Assembly: GCF_007858475.1 (NCBI RefSeq)
Contig: NZ_VIGX01000002.1
Span: 534,482-598,481, forward strand
Origin: Tsukamurella conjunctivitidis
GTDB taxonomy: Bacteria; Actinomycetota; Actinomycetes; Mycobacteriales; Mycobacteriaceae
Reading direction: 5' to 3'
DNA length: 64,000 nt
The position numbers and the translations under genes are program-made. Shown here one piece after another: positions 58,733-64,000 of the stretch (positions within the stretch are counted from its first letter, which is position 1; the number at the start of each line of letters is the position of its first letter). The notes beneath the pieces were generated by a model. That model saw only the letters and a list, made by a program, of their open reading frames with translations, did no database searches and was not told the origin of the DNA.

Positions 58733-59634
58733 TGGCGTCGGACTCAAGCCACTGGGTCAGTGAACGTTGGGAAAGCATGCTCTTGTTCTTCCTGACAAAG
58801 GCTCTACCGGTCGTGGCCGCAGTACCGATGGTGTTCGCTTGGCGAGCCGAGACTGGAAAGGGGAGATTCTGGCTCATAATTCTTGCGGTGGTGATCTACG
58901 GTGTGTCCTTCGGGGTTGACTGCTGTGTGAAATACGCGGAAAAGCGTCGCAAGGAAGCGAAGGAGGACACCCTCGAGGGGGCGCGCTCCAAGCGGACTAG
59001 GGAGATTTGCTACTCGTTCAATTCAATACCGCAGTACACGACCGATTTCTACTCGCAGATCAGTGCGAGCGACTCAAGCGCGCGCCCGCACCTCGACCGG
59101 TACCTCGGCGACATCCTCGGCGCTCTCGCTCGATCCGCTACCGCCAGCGAGGTCCGCGTATGCCTCTACCGGGTAGATCGCGGTGAGGCGCGTAAGTCAG
59201 GTGAGGGTAACGGAAACGAGTCGATCTCCCTGATCCTCTTTGGCAATGGGGTTGGACGCGCGGACCCACCGCGTCCGGCATTCGATTCAACGTCGGACCA
59301 TGGGCGATTCTTGATTCAATGCATGAACGAGAGGAGATCGATTCGAGTCCAGGATACCGAAGAGCCCCCGAGTAACTACCGACTGGACTGCAGTGACAAA
59401 AAGTACAAGTCATTCATCGCTGTTCCCGTCACCTATAATGACCATGAATATGGAATGCTCATGCTCGATTCACCTGATCAAGATGGTCTGACACCCGACG
59501 ATGAGGTCGTCGCACTGCTGTTCGGCAAGTTCCTCGGCAGTGGATTTCATCTGGTCGAGTCAACTCCGGCGAGCCGCCCCAGGCTGTCGGGGCCTAGTGT
59601 TAGCGTTGCGACAAGTAGCGATGGAGGTGTATAG
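58729..59634 (+). CDS. Membrane-anchored GAF-domain protein (putative toxin or sensor)
   Basis: 301 residues from ATG 58729 (ATGA overlap). Two N-terminal membrane helices (about 17-37 and 45-62: LLFFLTKALPVVAAVPMVF, WLIILAVVIYGVSFGV), a charged linker (YAEKRRKEAKEDTLEG), and a cytosolic GAF-like sensor domain about 120-285 (RFLIQCMNERRSIRVQD, KSFIAVPVTYNDHEYGMLML). Base composition is visibly AT-richer than the neighbouring phage genes. Its stop is 2 bases before a Panacea (antitoxin-type) gene, which suggests a toxin-antitoxin or defence pair. No catalytic motif is seen. Confidence 0.7.
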   Translation: MMASDSSHWVSERWESMLLFFLTKALPVVAAVPMVFAWRAETGKGRFWLIILAVVIYGVSFGVDCCVKYAEKRRKEAKEDTLEGARSKRTREICYSFNSIPQYTTDFYSQISASDSSARPHLDRYLGDILGALARSATASEVRVCLYRVDRGEARKSGEGNGNESISLILFGNGVGRADPPRPAFDSTSDHGRFLIQCMNERRSIRVQDTEEPPSNYRLDCSDKKYKSFIAVPVTYNDHEYGMLMLDSPDQDGLTPDDEVVALLFGKFLGSGFHLVESTPASRPRLSGPSVSVATSSDGGV

Positions 59635-59636
59635 AG

Positions 59637-60065
59637 ATGGCTTCGGTTCACGATGTAGCGGCATACCTCGTCGACAAGTTCGGCGTTCTCGGCACCATGA
59701 AGCTTGAGAAGCTCGCCTACTACAGCCAAGCATGGTGGGTAGCCCGGAACTCCGTGCCTCTGTTTCCGGAGCACCTTGAGGCGTGGCGCATGGGCCCCGT
59801 GTGCCCCGAGCTGTACGTGTGCCATCGCCGCCAGAACTTCGTGGATTCGTGGGCGTGGGGGGATGTCGACGCTCTTACTTCCGTCGAGAAGCAGCACATC
59901 GACGCGATCGCCGACGTCTACGGGGCCTATTCGGGCTTCCGACTTGGCGACATGACCCACCAAGAGCGCCCCTGGAACATCGCGATGGCTAAGGGGCAGA
60001 ACTCCACCATCGAGATCGAAGACATGCGCAGCTTCTTCCGTGAACGCGACACGGCTGGCGCTTAA
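59637..60065 (+). CDS. Panacea (DUF4065, SocA-like) protein, antitoxin candidate
   Basis: 142 residues. KLEKLAYYSQAWWVARNSVP then FPEHLEAWRMGPVCPELY is the signature of the Panacea/SocA domain, a promiscuous antitoxin domain that neutralises diverse toxins. GGAGG lies 11 bases before the ATG, overlapping the end of the partner gene. Lower GC than the rest of the phage. Encoded immediately after the membrane-GAF protein in one operon. Confidence 0.88.
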   Translation: MASVHDVAAYLVDKFGVLGTMKLEKLAYYSQAWWVARNSVPLFPEHLEAWRMGPVCPELYVCHRRQNFVDSWAWGDVDALTSVEKQHIDAIADVYGAYSGFRLGDMTHQERPWNIAMAKGQNSTIEIEDMRSFFRERDTAGA

Positions 60066-60129
60066 TTACACCAATGTAGTTCCTGGTCAGAGCGTTTTCG
60101 TGTCGGTCGGCGCGTGTACAACGTCCGGT

Positions 60130-60561
60130 ATGACCAGAACGAACCCACCGTGGCATCCGTGGCGCGAGGCGCGCGCCCGCGGGCACCTGCGGATCAGCTT
60201 CGAGGCGCCGACGACGGTGCGCGGCCGGCACGGTCGTGACGGTCGGATCGAGCTGCACCCGACGATGACGCAGGCCGAACGCAGGTCGGCGCTCGCGCAC
60301 GAGCTCGTCCACGACGAGCGTCAGGTGTACCCGCGCGACGTCGTGCTCGCGGCGAAGGAGGAGCGCACCGTCGAGACGATCGCAGCGCGCCGGCTGATCG
60401 ACCTCGAGCGCCTCGTTGAGGTGCTCCGCTGGACGAGGCACGCCACCGAGGCCGCTGAGGAGCTCTGGGTGGACGTGCCGATGCTCCTCGCACTGATCCG
60501 GTCACTGACCGAGGACGAGCGGCTCTGGATCAACATGAGGGTCGAGGAGGGGCCATGCTGA
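60130..60561 (+). CDS. ImmA/IrrE-type metallopeptidase
   Basis: 143 residues from ATG 60130. Zinc motif HELVH at 57-61 (SALAHELVHDERQ), preceded by a beta region (GRIELHPTMTQAERR). In related mobile elements this peptidase cleaves the element's repressor and triggers excision. Very common next to attR/integrase ends in actinophages. Overlaps the DUF3263 gene by 7 bases. Confidence 0.88.
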   Translation: MTRTNPPWHPWREARARGHLRISFEAPTTVRGRHGRDGRIELHPTMTQAERRSALAHELVHDERQVYPRDVVLAAKEERTVETIAARRLIDLERLVEVLRWTRHATEAAEELWVDVPMLLALIRSLTEDERLWINMRVEEGPC

Positions 60562-60806
60562 GCGATCGCGACCGTGCCATGCTCGACTTCGAGGCGGGGT
60601 GGTGGCGGCAGCGGGGCTCGAAGGAGAATGCGATCGCCGCCCAGTTCGACCTGACGCCCGTGCGGTACTACCAGCTACTGAACCGTCTGCTCGACGATAC
60701 TGCGGCCGTGGCTTACGCGCCCGCGGTCGTCGGCCGGCTTCGGCGCATCCGAGGCGGCGGACCCGAGCGCCGACATGAGGCCGAATCCGGCGACCTGGCG
60801 GGTTGA
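60555..60806 (+). CDS. DUF3263 helix-turn-helix-like protein
   Basis: 83 residues. LSDRDRAMLDFEAGWWRQRGSK-type start and AIAAQFDLTPVRYYQLLNRL are the DUF3263 pattern (small HTH-like proteins of actinobacteria and their phages). Last phage gene before attR, cotranslated with the ImmA-like peptidase. May regulate it or excision. Confidence 0.85.
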   Translation: MLSDRDRAMLDFEAGWWRQRGSKENAIAAQFDLTPVRYYQLLNRLLDDTAAVAYAPAVVGRLRRIRGGGPERRHEAESGDLAG

Positions 60807-60811
60807 GGGTT

Positions 60812-60825
60812 GTTGATATATCAAC
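60812..60825. repeat. 14-bp palindrome GTTGATATATCAAC near attR
   Basis: Perfect palindrome with an AT-rich centre, 5 bases after the DUF3263 stop and about 100 bases before attR. Possible integrase-arm, excisionase or regulator site. Confidence 0.6.
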
Positions 60826-60922
60826 CTGTCGCGCCGGTTTCGCCTGGTCGTGGCTCTCGCCTCGCTCGATGCCGCGTCTTGGCGATTCCCGGTGTATTCG
60901 CAGGTCAGCGCCTTTTCGGAAA

Positions 60923-60949
60923 CAGGTTCGAGTCCTGGCGGGAGAGCAG
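60923..60949 (+). other. attR core (27-bp repeat of tRNA-Gln 3' end)
   Basis: Exact copy of 10401-10427. Upstream sequence does not continue the tRNA, so this is the displaced 3' end of the host gene and the right junction of the prophage. Confidence 0.95.
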
Positions 60950-60965
60950 TACTTCACCGCCGTCG

Positions 60966-61403
60966 TCAGCGTCGCGCGCGCTCCCACGACGCGACGGGTC
61001 CCGGCAGCATCCGGAAACTCCGGTGCGGATCCGGCCGTTCGACGGTGTTCCACCGCTCCGCTACCTCGGGGCTGCGCGCCTCGAGCTTGGCGGTCAGGTG
61101 CGCCCACTCGAGAGCGAGCTGTCCGTCGGTCACGTCGATCGCCGCGACGGTCGCGTCCGGCTCGTCGATGCGTGTGCGGTCGAAGTTGTAGCCGCGGGCG
61201 TCGGCCTCGTCGGCGAGCGCGGCCAAGTACGCGCCGACCGCGGCGAGAGGCTCCGGCGCGGCGCGGAACCGCTCCAGTTGCGGGTGCTGCGTGTACCCCT
61301 TCGTTCGGCCGGCGAGGACGGCCTGCGCGAGCAGTGTCTCTCTCCAGCAGGCGATGAGCGCCTGTCGGTCCAGATAGCGGGGGTGGAGCGACCAGATGCG
61401 CAT
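60966..61403 (-). CDS. Pyrimidine dimer DNA glycosylase / endonuclease V-like
   Basis: 145 residues. MRIWSLHPRYLDRQALIACWRE and LAGRTKGYTQHPQLERF are the conserved N-terminal half of the T4 endonuclease V (PF03013) family, which removes UV-induced cyclobutane dimers. Host gene immediately right of attR, convergent with the tRNA locus. Confidence 0.9.
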   Translation of the reverse strand: MRIWSLHPRYLDRQALIACWRETLLAQAVLAGRTKGYTQHPQLERFRAAPEPLAAVGAYLAALADEADARGYNFDRTRIDEPDATVAAIDVTDGQLALEWAHLTAKLEARSPEVAERWNTVERPDPHRSFRMLPGPVASWERARR

Positions 61404-61522
61404 GGCTCCACGCTATCCGTACGGTGTGCGCCCCAGCAGGCGCGGGCCGCCGGACTCGAGGTACAGCGGCCCGCGCCTCCGCGGGATCGCGCGCCGGGGG
61501 AGGGGAGCGCGGCGATCGGGTC

Positions 61523-61738
61523 TCAGTTCGGCGCCTGCCAGTCGTAGCCGGTGCCCGTGTCCACCTCCACGCATTCGAGGGTGTCACCGTCGGGCGTGGT
61601 GATGCGCTGTCCCTCCTGGGTGGAGCTGCACGAGTCGTACATCGACGGGATGTCGGCGGCCGCGATGGCCGGCGTGAAGGCGAAGGTGGTGGCCGCCAGG
61701 AATCCGGCGGCGGCGAGGGTCTTTCGGCTGATGGTCAT
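61523..61738 (-). CDS. Small secreted protein
   Basis: 71 residues: signal peptide TLAAAGFLAATTFAFTPAIA with an Ala-x-Ala cleavage site near residue 26, and a mature part of about 44 residues with two Cys (DSCSSTQEGQ, DTLECVEVDT) that could form a disulfide. Function unknown. Confidence 0.75.
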   Translation of the reverse strand: MTISRKTLAAAGFLAATTFAFTPAIAAADIPSMYDSCSSTQEGQRITTPDGDTLECVEVDTGTGYDWQAPN

Positions 61739-61908
61739 GGTTCGACGGTGCGCCGCGAACCTGAGGCTCCGGTGTCAGCGCGATGCCGGTTCGCTGCGGG
61801 TGCCCTCGCCTCGCAGCGGCCGTTCGATCTCCGTCGGCACCACCTGGCGCCACGGGGGACTGTGACGACCCGCACAGTGCGGTGAACGCCCAGCTCACCG
61901 CTGATCCT

Positions 61909-61929
61909 GCTCCTGTGCAGGAGCCTTTT
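61909..61929 (+). terminator. Short terminator hairpin
   Basis: GCTCCT-GTGC-AGGAGC stem-loop followed by CTTTT. It lies in the 275-base gap 61739-62013, before the promoter at 61942, and probably insulates it. Confidence 0.6.
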
Positions 61930-61941
61930 CTGTCCCAGCTG

Positions 61942-61970
61942 TTGACAGGAATAGGCGTTACTCATAACGT
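61942..61970 (+). promoter_or_regulatory. Consensus-type promoter TTGACA-17-TAACGT
   Basis: -35 TTGACA (61942-61947), 17-base spacer, -10 TAACGT (61965-61970). Transcription would start about 61977 and serve the small membrane protein, CsbD and DoxX genes. The clearest vegetative promoter in the window. Confidence 0.75.
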
Positions 61971-62013
61971 GAAATCTGTTCGACACGACATAGATTTTTG
62001 ATCGGAGCGAGAG

Positions 62014-62187
62014 ATGAACAACGACCGAGTCACACCGATGACCCGTGCTCCGCTCCGCTCTGTGGACGCGGCTCCGCCGCTCGTCCTCCATCCCCGCGGT
62101 GGTGTCGTGATCGTGGCGCTGCTGGTGCTGGCGCTGGGCCTGATGGTCCCGCTCGTCGCGCACCTCGCGAGCGCCCCGATCGGCTGA
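62014..62187 (+). CDS. 57-residue single-pass membrane protein
   Basis: ATG with GGAGCGAGAG upstream. Polar N-terminal 30 residues and one membrane helix (VVIVALLVLALGLMVPLVA). Unrecognised. First gene of the operon after the TTGACA promoter. Confidence 0.7.
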   Translation: MNNDRVTPMTRAPLRSVDAAPPLVLHPRGGVVIVALLVLALGLMVPLVAHLASAPIG

Positions 62188-62239
62188 TGGGAATCGGCCG
62201 TCGAGCGCACGTGCAACCCCCGATGCGAAGGAGATCACC

Positions 62240-62449
62240 ATGAGCTTCACCGACGACGCCAAGAACAAGGCGCAGGACCTCAAGGGCCGGGCCAAGGAGA
62301 CCGCCGGCACCGCCTTCGACGACCCGCAGCTCAAGGAGGAGGGGCGCGGCGACCAGGCCGAGGCCTCGATCAAGGACAAGATCGCCGGCGCCGCGGACAA
62401 GGTCAAGGAGGGCGTCGACGAGGTGAAGGACAAGCTCTCGGGCAACTGA
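62240..62449 (+). CDS. CsbD-family stress protein
   Basis: 69 residues. AKNKAQDLKGRAKETAGTAF, then SIKDKIAGAADKVKEGVDEV are CsbD-type amphipathic repeats. CsbD proteins accumulate under general stress. AAGGAGATCACC before the ATG is optimal. Confidence 0.92.
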   Translation: MSFTDDAKNKAQDLKGRAKETAGTAFDDPQLKEEGRGDQAEASIKDKIAGAADKVKEGVDEVKDKLSGN

Positions 62450-62486
62450 CCCGCCCGTGACCCCCCGACGATGATGGGAACTGGAC

Positions 62487-63374
62487 ATGATTCGACGTAT
62501 CGCACGACCCCTACTCGGATCGGTCTTCGTCTACACCGGGTACACCGGTCTGACGAGCGACCCGGGGCGTAAGGCGGACACCGTCGCACCGCTGGTGAAC
62601 AAGGCGACCGAGGCCCTGCCGGATTCGGCGGTGGTCCCGACCAGCGCCCGGACCTGGGTGCGGATCAATTCGGGCGTCCAGCTCGGCGGCGGTCTGCTGC
62701 TCGCCGCGGGTCGCGTTCCCCGCGCGGCGTCGCTCGCCCTCGCGGGCACCCTGGTGCCGACCACGGTCCTGGATCACCCGTTCTGGGAGCAGAGCGATCC
62801 TGATGTGCGGCGCGAACAGCAGCTGCACTTCGTGAAGAACCTCTCGCTGCTCGGCGGCCTGCTCATCGCGGGCTTCGACACCGAGGGCAGGCCGGGTCTG
62901 ACCTGGCGTGCCCGTCGCGCGGCCGATCGTGCGTCCGAGCGCGTCACCTCGGTGATCGGCTCGACGGACGAGGCGCCGTCCTGGCAGGACCGCGCCCACG
63001 CCGCGCAGGAGTACGGGGCGGCCGCCGTCGAGAGGGCCAAGCCCGCGATCACGGGAGCCGTCGATAAGGCGAAGCCCGCCATCAGCGACGCCGTGGACAA
63101 GGCCGGGCCCGCGATCACCGATGTGGTCGACAAGGTGAAGCCGGCGTTGAACGATGCCGCTGATCGGGCGCGGCCGGTCCTCGCCGACGCGGCCGACACC
63201 GCCTCGGGCCTGTTGGGCGCCGCGAGTGAGCGGCTGCAATCCCTCGGAACGGAAGCGGCCGACGAGGCCACCACCGCGGCCCGTCGGGTTCGCAGAAGGG
63301 CGCCCGAGATCGCCGAACGCGCCCGGGCACTCAAGGACGCGGCGGTCGCGGAGCGGAAGAGGGCGGTCACGTAG
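62487..63374 (+). CDS. DoxX-family membrane protein with long helical repeat tail
   Basis: 295 residues. The first 135 form a DoxX-like four-helix membrane domain (RPLLGSVFVYTGYTGL, SGVQLGGGLLLAAGRVPRAA, HFVKNLSLLGGLLIAGFD). The C-terminal half is an amphipathic helix with 11-residue repeats of the type AKPAITGAVDK / AKPAISDAVDK / AGPAITDVVDK, as in apolipoprotein-like tails. Follows csbD with 37 bases between. Possibly redox or membrane stress. Confidence 0.85.
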   Translation: MIRRIARPLLGSVFVYTGYTGLTSDPGRKADTVAPLVNKATEALPDSAVVPTSARTWVRINSGVQLGGGLLLAAGRVPRAASLALAGTLVPTTVLDHPFWEQSDPDVRREQQLHFVKNLSLLGGLLIAGFDTEGRPGLTWRARRAADRASERVTSVIGSTDEAPSWQDRAHAAQEYGAAAVERAKPAITGAVDKAKPAISDAVDKAGPAITDVVDKVKPALNDAADRARPVLADAADTASGLLGAASERLQSLGTEAADEATTAARRVRRRAPEIAERARALKDAAVAERKRAVT

Positions 63375-63431
63375 CCTTGGGGCGCCCGGCCGGGATCCCG
63401 GCCGCGGCAGGTCGAGAGAAGCGAGTCGCCC

Positions 63432-63770
63432 GTGCCCCGTAGGCCAGAGTTCACCGGGCGGTACACCGATGCCCTGCACGCTCTGGAGGTGTCGACGCAG
63501 CGCACCGCGCGGGTCGAGAACCTCGGCGGGCAGTACGCCCTGCGGGTGGACTTCGAACTCGGGCGGTACCTGTTGGCGACGAACACCGACGCGGTGATCG
63601 GCCTCGCGGACGACGACGCCGGAGCGCCCTGGCGGGTCCGGTTCTTCGACGGCGCGCTCGACGACGGCGCGTCCGTGCAGATCGCGGACAGGTCGGCGGC
63701 GTGGCTGATCGACGCCTACGACGCCGCCGTCGCGGACCTGCCGCCCCTCACCGACGTCCCGCACAGCTGA
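63432..63770 (+). CDS. Hypothetical actinobacterial protein
   Basis: 112 residues from GTG 63432. Beta-rich centre (RTARVENLGGQYALRVDFEL, DAGAPWRVRFFDGALDDG) and a helical end. No family recognised. A strong hairpin follows the stop. Confidence 0.7.
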   Translation: MPRRPEFTGRYTDALHALEVSTQRTARVENLGGQYALRVDFELGRYLLATNTDAVIGLADDDAGAPWRVRFFDGALDDGASVQIADRSAAWLIDAYDAAVADLPPLTDVPHS

Positions 63771-63805
63771 CGCCGTCCCCGCGGATCCGTTCCGCGGGGA
63801 CGGCG
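63771..63805 (+). terminator. Strong hairpin after the last gene
   Basis: Perfect 15-bp stem CGCCGTCCCCGCGGA / TCCGCGGGGACGGCG with a 5-base loop (TCCGT), directly at the stop codon. There is no T run, as is common in high-GC actinobacteria. Confidence 0.75.
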
Positions 63806-64000
63806 GGGCGACACCACCGGCGGATCCGCAGGATCTATACTGCAAAGAACAGGTTTTCGCCCCTGGGTGGCACTGGCTATGACAGCTTGAAGAGGCCCCG
63901 GCTCGACGGCTAGACCTGGCCCCGTTTGCGACTCGCCGGTGGTGTTGCGACGGTTTGATCTGGCCCCACCTGATGGTTGCTCGTGAACATCGTTTCCGAG
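63806..64000. other. Non-coding right edge, possible insertion-sequence end
   Basis: No gene seen. Short repeats occur: TAGACCTGGCCCCGTTT (63911-63927), TTTGATCTGGCCCCACC (63954-63970) and AAGAGGCCCCG (about 63890-63900). Repeated TGGCCCC blocks near an end resemble the multiple terminal repeats of IS21-type elements, but no transposase lies in the window. Confidence 0.3.

Larger units (their letters stand above)
10428..60949. mobile_element. Integrated siphovirus-type prophage, about 50.5 kb
   Basis: Bounded by identical 27-bp tRNA-Gln cores and containing a complete phage gene set: integrase, terminases, portal, protease/scaffold, capsid, tail tube, tape measure, tail tip, lysins A and B, recombination, replication, Cro/repressor and antirepressor. 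All expected modules appear intact, with no transposase or obvious frameshifted essential gene, so it may be inducible. The late and early genes are on the minus strand; lysogenic genes are on the plus strand at both ends. Lysin B (mycolyl-arabinogalactan esterase type) indicates a mycolic-acid host. Confidence 0.96.

Noticed and set aside
60901-60949. Second tRNA-Gln gene at attR
   Set aside because: Only the T arm and acceptor half are present; no D or anticodon arm lies upstream, so it is the displaced 3' end.

Overview
The window comes from a very GC-rich actinobacterial chromosome, most likely a mycolic-acid-forming member of the Mycobacteriales (Tsukamurella or Gordonia-like). That placement is inference from the encapsulin/DyP pair, the prs-glmU arrangement, the codon use and the prophage gene types; no rRNA or marker gene is present to fix the genus.

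Host left arm (1-10400). Nearly everything is on the minus strand: a Clp ATPase running off the left edge, an encapsulin nanocompartment with its DyP peroxidase cargo, an NAD-dependent formate dehydrogenase, a LysR regulator, an ArsC-like protein, a DUF1905 protein, and prs-glmU. A small membrane protein and a FUSC-type membrane protein lie on the plus strand. The arm ends in a tRNA-Gln(UUG) gene.

Prophage (10428-60949, about 50.5 kb). A siphovirus-type temperate phage is integrated in the 3' end of tRNA-Gln; the 27-bp core (10401-10427) is repeated exactly at 60923-60949. Next to attL are a tyrosine integrase, a cold-shock protein and an accessory cluster with three DUF5994 paralogues. From 40.4 kb down to 15.1 kb the minus strand carries the late genes in reverse map order: terminases, Mu-like portal, protease with nested scaffold, decoration and capsid proteins, connectors, major tail protein, frameshifted tail chaperones, a 1447-residue tape measure with two cell-wall hydrolase domains, tail tip and glycine-rich fibre proteins, then lysin B, lysin A and membrane proteins. 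From 55.8 kb down to 41 kb lie the early genes: a leaderless Cro-like regulator, a Rha/KilAC antirepressor, a RecE-like nuclease and RecT, many small proteins, a DnaB helicase, and a replication initiator that contains five 33-bp iterons (probable origin). An antisense RusA-type nuclease gene interrupts this block.

Immunity and lysogenic genes (55.85-60.95 kb). A divergent control region with three GTTTGnCAAAC operators separates the Cro-like gene from the repressor. Rightward of it are a repressor, two membrane/PH-like proteins, a two-gene module of a membrane-anchored GAF protein plus a Panacea (DUF4065) antitoxin-like protein, an ImmA/IrrE metallopeptidase, and a DUF3263 protein beside attR. 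The membrane-GAF/Panacea pair is the best candidate for an undescribed system.

Host right arm (60950-64000). A pyrimidine-dimer glycosylase, a small secreted protein, a TTGACA-type promoter driving a small membrane protein and CsbD/DoxX stress-type genes, a hypothetical gene, a strong hairpin, and repeats at the right edge that may mark an insertion sequence.
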